Shown here in pieces: positions 1-8,304 of a DNA stretch of 64,000 nucleotides (within the stretch, counting starts at the first letter, position 1; the number at the start of each line of letters is the position of its first letter). The translations under genes and the position numbers were made by a program. The stretch is from CBDCUE01 sp965222515 (GTDB lineage Bacteria > Pseudomonadota > Alphaproteobacteria > Rickettsiales > JABIRX01): NCBI GenBank assembly GCA_965222515.1, contig CBDCUE010000020.1, positions 58,960 to 122,959 of the forward strand. Reading direction: 5' to 3'. The notes beneath the pieces are model-generated. The model ran no database searches and was not told where the DNA came from. It worked only from the letters and a program-made list of their open reading frames with translations.

Positions 1-367
1 GGTTCCAAATTTCAAAAGTGGCTCCTTTACCAATAAACAAGGCTTCTTTTTTTAAATCAGCACTTTTTTTTAATTTATCAGTTAGCACTAATCTGCCAGC
101 ATTATCCAAAGAAAGAACCTCACTACCACCTAAAATTGAAGTAGCTAAGGCATCTCTTTCATCTGAATATGGTTCTAATTTATCAATTGATTCACTTAAT
201 TGATGCATTCTAGACATTGCACATCCTTCAATAGCTTTATTAACAAAAGAGGCAAAGCAAACAACACCCTTAAAATCTTCTTTAGCAAGAGCATCACGAA
301 AATTATTAGGAAGAGATACCCTGTTATTTTTACCTATTTTTTGTATTGATGTAGATAAAAAGATCAT
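1..367 (-). CDS. mraZ: MraZ transcriptional regulator, 3' end outside the window
   Basis: MraZ is the DNA-binding regulator that opens the division and cell-wall (dcw) cluster and usually represses its own promoter. The minus strand reads open from the ATG at 367 to the window edge, giving 122 residues. Both SpoVT/AbrB-like halves are visible: KNNRVSLP at residues 13-20 followed by NFRDAL, and DNAGRLVL at 88-95, followed by a hydrophobic stretch and GKGATFEIWN, the typical MraZ end. The family is about 140-150 residues, so roughly 20-30 residues are missing. If the dcw order is normal, rsmH and ftsI-type genes lie to the left, which cannot be seen. It lies just downstream of a strong promoter and a set of 10-bp repeats that look like its own operator. 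Family call is firm; the operator role is inferred. Confidence 0.9.
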   Translation of the reverse strand, partial: MIFLSTSIQKIGKNNRVSLPNNFRDALAKEDFKGVVCFASFVNKAIEGCAMSRMHQLSESIDKLEPYSDERDALATSILGGSEVLSLDNAGRLVLTDKLKKSADLKKEALFIGKGATFEIWN

Positions 368-390
368 ATATTTTGCTCAATAAAATTACA

Positions 391-450
391 TTATATGCTA
401 TTAAATGTCATTATATGTCATCAAATGTCATTATATGTAGCAAATGTCAG
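391..450 (-). promoter_or_regulatory. 10-bp direct-repeat array, probable MraZ operator
   Basis: Six consecutive 10-bp blocks share one pattern; on the minus strand the consensus is ATGACATWTA, with TGACA as the most constant part. Known MraZ operators are direct repeats of a short box at 10-bp spacing (TGGGN with 5-bp gaps in Escherichia coli, AAAGTG-type boxes in Mycoplasma). The spacing matches exactly and the box sequence differs. The array covers the -10 region and continues towards the start codon, so bound protein would block transcription. Repeats are seen; the binding is inferred. Confidence 0.65.
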
Positions 451-457
451 TTGTCAA
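430..457 (-). promoter_or_regulatory. Sigma70-type promoter of mraZ
   Basis: On the minus strand TTGACA (457-452) and TATAAT (435-430) are both perfect consensus hexamers separated by 16 bp. They point at mraZ, whose ATG is at 367, leaving a leader of roughly 55 nt. The promoter lies inside the 10-bp repeat array, as expected for an autorepressed gene. Confidence 0.8.
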
Positions 458-524
458 ATTATTTTGATTTTTGGCAATAATTCCTAGTTTATTATTACTA
501 TGAAGAATCCTCTCTCCTTCAGAC

Positions 525-720
525 TATGTCGCAATTAGTAAATTTGTGTATTTGACAAGAAATACCCCCCGCCATCATCCACGAAAAAGCGGGGATCCAT
601 TGTAGCAAAGGTCTGGAAAGACTGCAATCTGCCTTGGATCCCCGCTTTTTCGTGGATGATGGCGGGGGAGGTTCTTTTCTAAAAAATGTTATTTTTGCTA
701 TTATGACACAGCCTGCTTGT
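525..720. repeat. Palindromic repeat element, family D, copy 1
   Basis: A GC-rich near-perfect palindrome (about 565-668; arms built around CCGCCATCATCCACGAAAAA and its complement) sits in a longer unit. A second copy occurs in opposite orientation at about 55173-55378 and matches along nearly the whole length, including flanks such as the segment reading TTTGACAAGAAATACCCCCC here. The size and two-fold symmetry resemble Rickettsia palindromic elements. It carries no credible gene; the open frame across it is a by-product of the palindrome. Its base composition is unlike its surroundings. Confidence 0.8.
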
Positions 721-816
721 AAAGTATGTTGCAATAGCAAAAATAAAGGATATGCTTTTAATATTACACAATATTAAAACCGCTTGAGACGGTTGATAAA
801 TTATCAAAAACAAAAT

Positions 817-1008
817 ATGTTTAACTTTGCTATATTGCTTTTAATGTTTACTGTCTTAAGTATTATATTATTAGGCTGTGCTTCTATGATTAAAGGTGGA
901 GAATTTAATAAAAAATATGGCAATCTTTTAATGAGGGCAAGAGTATATTTACAAGCATTTATTATTCTTTTATTGTTGCTTGCATCATTTTTTTATAAAT
1001 ATAAATAA
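817..1008 (+). CDS. HIG1-domain inner-membrane protein
   Basis: A 63-residue protein with two hydrophobic segments (about residues 3-20 and 42-58) joined by a short basic loop containing KGGEFNKKYGNLLMRARVYL. That loop carries the R-x-R-x(3)-Q pattern of the HIG1 (hypoxia-induced) domain, which in mitochondria helps assemble and tune cytochrome oxidase; small alphaproteobacterial versions are common. The frame can be extended to a TTG at 784, but the ATG at 817 puts the membrane segment at the N-terminus and is preferred. It overlaps aroK by one base (stop 1006-1008, start 1008), so the two are probably translationally coupled. Domain call good, precise role inferred. Confidence 0.7.
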   Translation: MFNFAILLLMFTVLSIILLGCASMIKGGEFNKKYGNLLMRARVYLQAFIILLLLLASFFYKYK

Positions 1009-1517
1009 TGCAAATATCTTTAATTGGTATGATGGCAAGTGGCAAAACCACTATTGCTAAATTATTATCTCAAAAACTATCCTTAAATTTTATTGATTTG
1101 GATGAGCAAATATCTGTGCAAGAGAATCTAACTATCAATCAAATTTTTGCTAAAAAAGGAGAAATTTATTTTAGAAAAATAGAAGAAGATCTTTTAGAAA
1201 AAATAATAAACACACAAAAAGATTATATTTTGTCTTGTGGTGGTGGTATTATTTTAAGCAAAAAAAATCGTGACCTGTTAAAACAAAAAACTCAATCAAT
1301 TTGGCTAGATGTAGGCAGTGAAACTTTATATAAAAGATTGCAAAAAGAAAATTATAGACCTTTACTAAAAAAATTATCATATAAAAAAATAGATGATATT
1401 TTGCAAACTAGAATAGATTTTTATAAAATAGCTGATATTACAATCAAAGCAGAAAGTGAAGATACTGAATTCATTTTAAACAATATTATAAATAAATTAT
1501 CAAAACATAATGTCTAA
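1008..1517 (+). CDS. aroK: Shikimate kinase
   Basis: Phosphorylates shikimate at the 3-hydroxyl with ATP in the fifth step to chorismate; cytosolic. The 169 residues fit the family. Walker A GMMASGKTT is at residues 7-15, the shikimate-binding DLD at 30-32, an arginine at 56 matches the conserved substrate arginine, and the glycine triplet of SCGGG is at 78-80. The lid arginine lies in the NYRPLL region. The gene overlaps the following aroB by 8 bp, giving the usual aroK-aroB pair. Together with aroC at 59122-60195 this implies a working chorismate route, although the other aro genes lie outside the window. Confidence 0.93.
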   Translation: MQISLIGMMASGKTTIAKLLSQKLSLNFIDLDEQISVQENLTINQIFAKKGEIYFRKIEEDLLEKIINTQKDYILSCGGGIILSKKNRDLLKQKTQSIWLDVGSETLYKRLQKENYRPLLKKLSYKKIDDILQTRIDFYKIADITIKAESEDTEFILNNIINKLSKHNV

Positions 1518-2604
1518 AATAATTGTCAAACTAGATAATGACAAATCTTACCCTATTATTATAGAAGAAAATATTTTAGAAAATTCAAAATATTTCAAAA
1601 AATATTTAACCTCAAAAAAAATATTTATTATTACAGATAATATTGTTGCTAAAAAATATTTAAAAACCCTGCAAAACTCCTTAAAAAAAGAAGGTTTTTT
1701 TGCTAATTCTATTATTTTAAAACCAGGAGAATATTTAAAATCTTTTTCCTCTTTAGAAAAAATTAGCAACAAAATCTTAGCTCATAATATAGACAGAAAG
1801 GCAACAATTATTGCTCTAGGGGGTGGAGTTATAGGTGATTTATCAGGCTTTATTGCTAGTATTTTGCTAAGAGGTATAAACTTTGTTCAAATTCCAACTA
1901 CTTTTCTTGCTCAAATAGATAGTAGTGTAGGTGGAAAAACTGCCATTAATTCAAAATTTGGCAAAAATTTAATTGGTAGTTTTTATCATCCTAAAGCAGT
2001 GCTAATTGATCCTACCATAACTGCCTCCCTGCCCTTTAGAGAATATTTATCAGGTTATGGGGAGGCAGTAAAATATGCTTTAATCAATGATAAACAATAT
2101 TTTTTATATTTAGAAAAAAATGAAGAGAAAATTAAAAATAGAGATCTTACAGTTATAAAATATATTATCAAAAAATCTTGTGAAAAAAAAGCAGAAATTG
2201 TATCTCAAGATGAAAAAGAGCAATCAGGAGTTAGAGCTTTATTAAATCTAGGTCATACTTTTGCTCATTCATTAGAAAAAGCAACTAATTATAGCAATAA
2301 ATTAAGACACGGAGAAGCAGTTGCAGTGGGTATTATTATGGCATTAGAATTTTCTTGTTTTTTAAAAATTTGTCAAAGGGAAGAGTTAATTAGAGTTAAA
2401 AAACATTTTGAACAAATTGGCTTAATGACAAGCATTAAACAAATAAAAAAACATTGGGACAAAGAAGAGCTTGTAAATAATATGAAAAGTGATAAAAAAA
2501 ACGAAGATGATAAAATAATATTTATTTTATTAGCAGAAATAGGCAAATCTTTGGTCAAAAAAGATGTTGCTATAAAAGATATTATTAAATTTTTGAATAA
2601 ATAA
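1510..2604 (+). CDS. aroB: 3-Dehydroquinate synthase
   Basis: Converts DAHP to 3-dehydroquinate, the second step of the shikimate pathway, using NAD and a divalent metal. At 364 residues it is full length. The NAD-binding GGGVIGD is at 104-110, PTTFLAQIDSSVGGKT at 129-144, and the metal ligands are E185 (GYGEAVKYA), H249 (LNLGHTFAHS) and H267 (RHGEAVAVGI). It overlaps aroK upstream and is followed after 5 bp by a CorC-like gene, an order often seen in alphaproteobacteria, so one transcript is likely. Nothing suggests decay. Confidence 0.95.
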   Translation: MSKIIVKLDNDKSYPIIIEENILENSKYFKKYLTSKKIFIITDNIVAKKYLKTLQNSLKKEGFFANSIILKPGEYLKSFSSLEKISNKILAHNIDRKATIIALGGGVIGDLSGFIASILLRGINFVQIPTTFLAQIDSSVGGKTAINSKFGKNLIGSFYHPKAVLIDPTITASLPFREYLSGYGEAVKYALINDKQYFLYLEKNEEKIKNRDLTVIKYIIKKSCEKKAEIVSQDEKEQSGVRALLNLGHTFAHSLEKATNYSNKLRHGEAVAVGIIMALEFSCFLKICQREELIRVKKHFEQIGLMTSIKQIKKHWDKEELVNNMKSDKKNEDDKIIFILLAEIGKSLVKKDVAIKDIIKFLNK

Positions 2605-2609
2605 TTAAA

Positions 2610-3890
2610 ATGAATGATTTTTTTGCATCAGAGTTATTTTTTTCCATTTTGTTAAATGGAGGAATAATTTTTATTCTAATCCTTTTATCTTCTTTTTTTT
2701 CAGGATCAGAAACAGCATTGACTGCCATTTCCAAAGTAAAAATCCATAAATTATCGCAAAAAGGATATAAAAATGCAAAATATGTTTATGCCTTAAAAGA
2801 AAAAAAAGATAGATTAATTGGCTCTATCTTGGTTGGTAATAATTTGGTAAATATTTTAGCCTCTAGTCTTGCCACAAAATTATGTTTAGATATATTTGGT
2901 ACAAATGGGGTATTTTATGCAACAGCTATAATGACAGTGATGATTGTGTTGTTTGCTGAGATTCTTCCTAAAACCTATGCTCTTTATCACAGCGAAAAAA
3001 CATCTTTATTTGTTGCTCCTGCAATTAATTTGATAGTAAAGCTTTTTAAACCAATAACATTTTTATTAGATATTGTGATAAAAAAATGTTTTATTATAAC
3101 TCCTACTAGCTCAACTTTAATTTCAAGCCTAGATGAATTAAGAGGAACTATAGAATTACAATATAAAGAAAAAAGTATTATTAAAAGTGATAGAGATATG
3201 CTCTCTTCTATATTAGCTTTATCAGAAACAGAAGTCTCAAGCATAATGACTCACAGAAAAAATATTTTAACTATAAATGCTGATCAAAGTAGCAAAGATA
3301 TTCTAGAGACAATAGCAAAAGCACCTCATACTAGAATTCCTATTTGGAAAGACAATAAAGACAACATAGTTGGAGTTTTGCATGCTAAAGATGTGTTAAA
3401 AACTAATATTTATTCTACTAAAAATATTGATGATATAAATTTTTTAAAAATAGCTTCAAAGCCTTGGTTTATTCCAGAAAGTATGACATTAAAAGATCAA
3501 TTATTTAATTTCAAAAAAGAAAGAAATCATTTTGCTATTGTGGTTGATGAATATGGAAGTGTGATGGGAATTGTTACTTTAGAAGATATTCTGGAAGAAA
3601 TTGTAGGCGAAATCAAAGATGAATATGATAAAGGAGATGTTATCAATTGTAAAAAAATTACAGATAATAAATATTTAATATATGGCTTTGCTACAATCAG
3701 AGATATTAATAAAGAATTAGATCTAGAATTACCAGAAGATGATGCCTCAACTGTAGCAGGTTTAATAATAAATCACATAGAAAGAATTCCAGATAGAGAA
3801 GAAAGTTTTGATATTAATGGTTTAAACTTTTATATCAAAGAAAAAAGAAAAAACCAAATCACAAAAATAATATTAAAAAAGAAAACTTAA
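2610..3890 (+). CDS. HlyC/CorC-family membrane protein (DUF21, CBS pair, CorC domain)
   Basis: A 426-residue inner-membrane protein. Residues about 1-180 form the DUF21/CNNM transmembrane domain, with a first helix, the SGSETALTA motif of the family and further hydrophobic segments near 75-150. Residues about 200-330 form a tandem CBS pair that would bind adenine nucleotides (TRIPIW and IVGVLHAKDV, then FAIVVDEYGSVMGIVTLEDI). Residues about 340-420 form the CorC_HlyC C-terminal domain. Relatives are implicated in Mg2+ or Co2+ efflux; substrate here is unknown. It sits 5 bp behind aroB in the likely aroK-aroB-CorC operon. Confidence 0.85.
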   Translation: MNDFFASELFFSILLNGGIIFILILLSSFFSGSETALTAISKVKIHKLSQKGYKNAKYVYALKEKKDRLIGSILVGNNLVNILASSLATKLCLDIFGTNGVFYATAIMTVMIVLFAEILPKTYALYHSEKTSLFVAPAINLIVKLFKPITFLLDIVIKKCFIITPTSSTLISSLDELRGTIELQYKEKSIIKSDRDMLSSILALSETEVSSIMTHRKNILTINADQSSKDILETIAKAPHTRIPIWKDNKDNIVGVLHAKDVLKTNIYSTKNIDDINFLKIASKPWFIPESMTLKDQLFNFKKERNHFAIVVDEYGSVMGIVTLEDILEEIVGEIKDEYDKGDVINCKKITDNKYLIYGFATIRDINKELDLELPEDDASTVAGLIINHIERIPDREESFDINGLNFYIKEKRKNQITKIILKKKT

Positions 3891-3986
3891 ATGTAAGCGG
3901 AGTTTTTTAAGCAGGTCTAATTATAAATATTTATTTAGGAAAACAGCCTTGAATTAGATGATTAATTTAAGAATTTTCTGCCGATG

Positions 3987-4174
3987 ACATTTTTTATAAA
4001 TTTTTATTAAAAAATAAAGTAATATTAGAATCTACAGAACCTCTTAAAGATAGAGATTTAGATAATTTAATGAAATATGTGGCAAAGAAAGCAAAAAAAA
4101 ATTATCAATTAGCAGAAAAGAAGTTCTTTGCTGAAATTGAGAAAGAAATCAATAAAATTAAGAATAAAAAATGA
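3987..4174 (+). pseudogene. Short gene remnant, unrecognised
   Basis: Between the CorC-like gene and cvpA a 62-codon stretch stays open to a TGA at 4172. It reads like a lysine-rich helical protein end (for example ESTEPLKDRDLDNLMKYVAK), but it has no start codon except an internal ATG about halfway and no close ribosome site. I take it as the tail of a decayed gene. I do not recognise the family. The rest of 3891-4227 holds nothing else I can name. Confidence 0.3.
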
Positions 4175-4227
4175 AAAAATCTATTTTAGAGCATAAGTGT
4201 AAACTTATTGAATACTATCTCCAGTTT

Positions 4228-4893
4228 TTATAAAGTTTCTATTAAATCACCCATTGTGTTAAATTCTTGCTTTTCTTGTTTTTCTTGTTTTTTTTCTTCT
4301 TCCTCATTTACCAAAGCCTCTTTCAATAATTTATTAATATAATCATTTTTGATAGCTAATAAATTATTCTTAAATTCTTTTTTTAATTTTTTCTGCTCTT
4401 TTTTAGAAACAAAATTTTGAGTAATTTTATGGGAAACAGGTAATAATATTTTGTTTATTTGGGATTTTTTGATCTTTTTATGTTGTTTTTTAGGAAAAAA
4501 AGCTAAAGAAAAATCAAGAATTGAAATAAATAATAATATTACAATCATTGCTTTTGCAAAACCAAATAATGCTCCTAAAAACCTATCCATAAAAACTGGT
4601 AACACAGTTTTTAAAAGATTTTTTATTTGACTAGTTAAGATACCTACAAAAATATTTACAATAAAATAAATTATTGCAAATATAATAGTGGAGATAATCG
4701 CCCTAGTAATAAAATTAATGGGTAAAACTTTGTTAATTAGAAAAATAACAAAATAAGAAATTATAGTAGTTGCAATAAATTTTATAGTTTTACTTAAATC
4801 TTTAGAAAACCCCCTAAACAACCCCAAAAAAATTAATAAACAAATAAAAATTATAAAATAAAAATCAATTTTATTAAAATTAGAAAAAAACAT
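4228..4893 (-). CDS. cvpA: CvpA-family inner-membrane protein
   Basis: The CvpA family (named for colicin V production) are small inner-membrane proteins of uncertain molecular role, often near purine or division genes. This 221-residue protein has four hydrophobic segments at about residues 10-25, 35-55, 60-85 and 100-125, with FDFYFIIFICLLIFLGLFRG-like start and the family's FLGALFGFAKAMIVI stretch before the last helix. The C-terminal 90 residues are a charged, K/E/Q-rich tail with a short EKQEKQE repeat, longer than in many relatives. It is convergent with the upstream CorC-like gene and lies upstream of, and in the same direction as, nothing else on this strand except the F1 genes behind it, from which a palindromic element separates it. 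Confidence 0.75.
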   Translation of the reverse strand: MFFSNFNKIDFYFIIFICLLIFLGLFRGFSKDLSKTIKFIATTIISYFVIFLINKVLPINFITRAIISTIIFAIIYFIVNIFVGILTSQIKNLLKTVLPVFMDRFLGALFGFAKAMIVILLFISILDFSLAFFPKKQHKKIKKSQINKILLPVSHKITQNFVSKKEQKKLKKEFKNNLLAIKNDYINKLLKEALVNEEEEKKQEKQEKQEFNTMGDLIETL

Positions 4894-4952
4894 ATTTTTG
4901 TGCTAAATTTATTAGAAATAATTTTCTATACCAAAATTTGAAACTGTTGATA

Positions 4953-5112
4953 ATACTATTTTAGCTTTATAATTGACCTATAGCCAAAAAGATGTTTAGT
5001 AGAAATTGTTTTTTTAAATTATTTGTTAGCCATAGCTAACAGATTATTAAAAAAAGCAATTTATGCTGAGCAGATTGAAGGCTATAGGTCAATTATAAAA
5101 CTAAAATAGTAT
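4953..5112. repeat. Palindromic element, family A, complete copy 1
   Basis: A 160-bp near-perfect palindrome whose ends are ATACTATTTTAG and its complement CTAAAATAGTAT. The outer arms (4953-4985 and 5080-5112) pair over more than 30 bp and the centre GTTAGCCATAGCTAAC folds again. It stops two bases before the atpG stop codon. A second complete copy lies at 56586-56746 and half copies at 26142-26184 and 26609-26669. The transcript would form a very long hairpin directly behind atpG and could end transcription there. Confidence 0.85.
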
Positions 5113-5114
5113 AA

Positions 5115-5987
5115 TTACAAGCTCTCAACTGATGCGATAATCTCCACTAATTCCGTGGTGATTTTGGCCTGTCTTGTTCTGTTATATTTTAGACTTAATG
5201 TTTTGATTAAATCTGTACAATTATTTACCGCACTATCCATTGCAGTCATTCTTGCCCCCTGCTCTGATGCAAAACATTCCAAAAATGATTGATATAATTC
5301 CGAAGAGATTCTTTTTTCTGCTACATATTCTAATAATTCTGCTTTTTTTGGTTCGTAATCATATTCTATGCTTGATTCTTCAACTAACTCTCCTTTTTCA
5401 CAAGGAATTAAAGAGGTTTCTGTCATTTCTTGAGAAATAGCTGTTTTAAATTTTGGATATATTACCTTGCAAATATCAAATTTTTCTTCCTTAAATAATT
5501 TTATAATTTCTTGAGTTAATTCTTTAGCCTCATTAACTGTTATTTTTCTTGAACTAAAACCTTCCTTAACTAACAATATATTATTTTTTTCAAATCTTTG
5601 TACATAATCAGAAGATTTTCTGCCTACAAAAATCTTTGAAACAACCAAACCTTGATCTTTATGTTTTTTTATTTGAGCTAATACAAATTTAGATAAATTA
5701 GTGTTTATACCACCACATAAACCTCTATCAGATGAAATTATTACTAGCAAAATATTTTTTTCCTTATCCGCTCCTGATACAATATTTCTATTCTCAAATA
5801 ATTCTTCACTAACTTGCAATTGAGTATGCATAATTTTATTCAAAGATTGGTTATATAATCTGGAACTTTCTGCATTCTGTCTTGCTTTTCTAAGCTTTGA
5901 AGCTGCCACCATCTTCATTGCTTTTGTAATTTTTTGAGTTTTTTTAATAGAATTAATTCTAATTTTTAAAGTTTTTAAATCTGCCAT
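5115..5987 (-). CDS. atpG: F1-ATPase gamma subunit
   Basis: Central stalk of the F1 motor, rotating inside the alpha3beta3 ring at the inner membrane. The 290-residue length is normal. The N-terminal coil is recognisable (LKTLKIRINSIKKTQKITKA then MKMVAASKLRKAR), as is the SDRGLCGGIN motif near residue 87 and the C-terminal helix with SEQGARMTAMDSAVNNC and RQAKITTELVEI. It is the last gene of an atpH-atpA-atpG unit, 19 bp behind atpA. In most bacteria atpD and atpC follow directly; here they are at 40931-42989. Confidence 0.95.
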   Translation of the reverse strand: MADLKTLKIRINSIKKTQKITKAMKMVAASKLRKARQNAESSRLYNQSLNKIMHTQLQVSEELFENRNIVSGADKEKNILLVIISSDRGLCGGINTNLSKFVLAQIKKHKDQGLVVSKIFVGRKSSDYVQRFEKNNILLVKEGFSSRKITVNEAKELTQEIIKLFKEEKFDICKVIYPKFKTAISQEMTETSLIPCEKGELVEESSIEYDYEPKKAELLEYVAEKRISSELYQSFLECFASEQGARMTAMDSAVNNCTDLIKTLSLKYNRTRQAKITTELVEIIASVESL

Positions 5988-6006
5988 TATGCCTTATCAA
6001 AAAATT

Positions 6007-7536
6007 CTATTTAAAATTAACAGAGAAATCTTCAAGAAGATCTTTTAGCTTTTTGTTAGTCTCATCTGTGATTTTCTTTTCTTTCTTAACATCAACTAGA
6101 ATATCACTATGATTTACTTTAATATAATCTAGCATTTCTGCCTCATATTTGGTAACCATATTGATAGCTACCTTATCAAGAAAACCATTTACTCCAGCAA
6201 AAATCACAACCACTTGCTCTTCTATTTGATATGGCTGATATTGTCCTTGCTTCAACAATTCAGTAAGTCTTGCCCCTCTATCAAGCAATGTTTTGGTAGA
6301 ATCATCTAAATCAGAACCAAATTGAGCAAATGCTTCCATTTCTCTATATTGAGCTAAATCCAGTTTTATTGAACCTGACACTTGTTTCATCGCTTTTATT
6401 TGTGCAGCAGAACCTACTCTTGATACCGATAATCCAACATTTACCGCAGGTCTAATTCCTTTATAAAACAATTCACTTTCCAAAAATATTTGCCCATCAG
6501 TAATTGAAATTACATTAGTTGGAATATAAGCTGACACATCTCCTGCCTGTGTTTCAATAATCGGCAATGCAGTAAGAGATCCGCCCCCTCTTTCATCAGA
6601 CATTTTTGCAGCTCGCTCCAATAATCTTGAATGAAGATAAAATACATCTCCTGGATATGCTTCTCTTCCAGGGGGTCTTCTAAGCAATAAAGACATTTGT
6701 CTATAAGCCACCGCTTGCTTGCTCAAATCATCGTAAGCAATCAAAGCATGCATCCCATTATCTCTAAAATATTCTCCCATAGCACATCCTGTATATGGTG
6801 CCAAAAATTGCATCGGTGCAGGGTCAGATGCAGAAGATACTACTATAATAGAAAATTCTAATGCTCCAGACTTTTCCAAAGTTTGCACTAATCTTGCAAC
6901 TGAAGATTTTTTTTGACCAATAGCCACATAAATACAATATAATTTATCTTTTTCTTCTCCCTTTTTATTTACAGCAATTTGATTAATAAAACTATCAATC
7001 ACCACAGCAGTTTTTCCTGTTTGTCTATCACCAATAATAAGTTCTCTTTGCCCTCTACCTATTGGGATCAAGCTGTCAATGGCCTTGATTCCTGTTTGCA
7101 CTGGCTCAAAAACTGATTTTCTGTCAATAATACCAGGGGCTTTTGTTTCTATTCTACTAAATTTTGTTGCTTTGATATCTCCCTTACCATCAATTGGATT
7201 TCCTAAAGCATCAACCACTCTTCCTAAAAGTTCTTTTCCCACTGGAACCTCAACAATTTTTTCCGTTCTTTTTACTGTGCTTCCCTCATAAATACTGCTA
7301 TCATCTCCAAAAAGAACCACACCAACACTAGATTCTTCTAAATTTAATGCCATTCCCTTTACTCCTGATTCAAACTCCACCAATTCTCCATATTCTACAT
7401 TATCTAAGCCGTAACATACTGCTACCCCATCGCTAATTGAGATTACCTTACCAATTTCAGACAAATGTTTATCACTTGCTAAATTTTCAATTTCTTTTTT
7501 TAAAATATCAGATACTTCTGTTGTTTGAATTTTCAT
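6007..7536 (-). CDS. atpA: F1-ATPase alpha subunit
   Basis: Non-catalytic nucleotide-binding subunit of F1. At 509 residues it is full length. The P-loop GDRQTGKTAV is near residue 170, followed by the family signatures GREAYPGDVFYLHSRLLERA and PAVNVGLSVSRVGSAAQ. The arginine finger lies in this last motif. It sits between atpH (23 bp upstream) and atpG (19 bp downstream) in one operon. No anomalies seen. Confidence 0.97.
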   Translation of the reverse strand: MKIQTTEVSDILKKEIENLASDKHLSEIGKVISISDGVAVCYGLDNVEYGELVEFESGVKGMALNLEESSVGVVLFGDDSSIYEGSTVKRTEKIVEVPVGKELLGRVVDALGNPIDGKGDIKATKFSRIETKAPGIIDRKSVFEPVQTGIKAIDSLIPIGRGQRELIIGDRQTGKTAVVIDSFINQIAVNKKGEEKDKLYCIYVAIGQKKSSVARLVQTLEKSGALEFSIIVVSSASDPAPMQFLAPYTGCAMGEYFRDNGMHALIAYDDLSKQAVAYRQMSLLLRRPPGREAYPGDVFYLHSRLLERAAKMSDERGGGSLTALPIIETQAGDVSAYIPTNVISITDGQIFLESELFYKGIRPAVNVGLSVSRVGSAAQIKAMKQVSGSIKLDLAQYREMEAFAQFGSDLDDSTKTLLDRGARLTELLKQGQYQPYQIEEQVVVIFAGVNGFLDKVAINMVTKYEAEMLDYIKVNHSDILVDVKKEKKITDETNKKLKDLLEDFSVNFK

Positions 7537-7559
7537 TTTTTAATATTAATTAATTTTGG

Positions 7560-8129
7560 TTAAATGTTAGCTAAAGTTTTTTTACTATTATTAGAAAAAA
7601 TATTTAATTGGTTAGTTAAGGATAAATCTATCATTGTAGATCCCATAGTAATAATTACTCCTCCCAAAATTTGGGGATTGATTTTTTTGTTTACAATAAT
7701 CTTTTTTTGCAATTTATTGCCTATTATTTCAATAATTTCTGCTGTTTGTTTCTTATCTAAATCAATTTTAGAAGTAATGTTGATTTCTATTTCGTTGTTT
7801 TGTTCCATAACTAATTTTTCAAATTCTTCTTTGATAAAAGAAATTATATATAATCTTTTGTTTTTGACTAAAATTTGCAAAAATTTTTCAGTTAATTGAT
7901 TAATAGAAGCATTTTTTATTATTTGTTGCACTAATTCTTGTTGTTTTTCAGTGGGAATCATACTATTACTAAGCAATTTCTCTGCACCTTTACTGATGTT
8001 TTTTAAAGAAATTATTTTAGCTAAATCTTGAGCGATTTGTGTTATGACATTTTTAGCCAAAGCAAGATCAAATAAAGCTTTTGCATATCTTTTAGCAATG
8101 ATGTTACAAGTTGTAAGGTTACTAGACAT
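7560..8129 (-). CDS. atpH: F1-ATPase delta subunit
   Basis: Peripheral-stalk subunit that ties F1 to the b subunits (OSCP in mitochondria). The 189-residue protein starts with ITCN-like residues and the typical IIAKRYAKALFDLA motif and ends with the family's GGVIITMGSTMIDLSLTNQL stretch (consensus GG...G..viDgS...qL). It opens the atpH-atpA-atpG unit, the standard alphaproteobacterial position. The promoter should lie in 8130-8300, where no consensus pair is obvious. Confidence 0.9.
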   Translation of the reverse strand: MSSNLTTCNIIAKRYAKALFDLALAKNVITQIAQDLAKIISLKNISKGAEKLLSNSMIPTEKQQELVQQIIKNASINQLTEKFLQILVKNKRLYIISFIKEEFEKLVMEQNNEIEINITSKIDLDKKQTAEIIEIIGNKLQKKIIVNKKINPQILGGVIITMGSTMIDLSLTNQLNIFSNNSKKTLANI

Positions 8130-8192
8130 AGTTAGTATATTAAAGAAACATTTTCACTTAAAATATTCTGTTATTTACTAAAATTCAAGTGC

Positions 8193-8226
8193 ATACTAAT
8201 CTAATTTCAAAATAAGCAATTTTAAA
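8193..8226. repeat. Half copy of palindromic element family B
   Basis: The 34 bases starting TACTAATCTAATTTCAAAAT match one arm of the family B palindrome found complete at 10088-10168 and 23291-23362. The opposite arm is missing. It lies between atpH and the PhzF-like gene. Confidence 0.55.
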
Positions 8227-8304
8227 TTCAAAAAAACTCATATATAATTATATTGCATTATATTTCACTTCTTGACATTTAATATCAGAAATAACAGAAC
8301 TTGC

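Noticed and set aside
18..203. 61-codon plus-strand frame at the window start
   Set aside because: It is the antisense shadow of mraZ.
519..740. 73-codon minus-strand frame
   Set aside because: It lies wholly within palindromic element D and reads through both arms; no start context or family.
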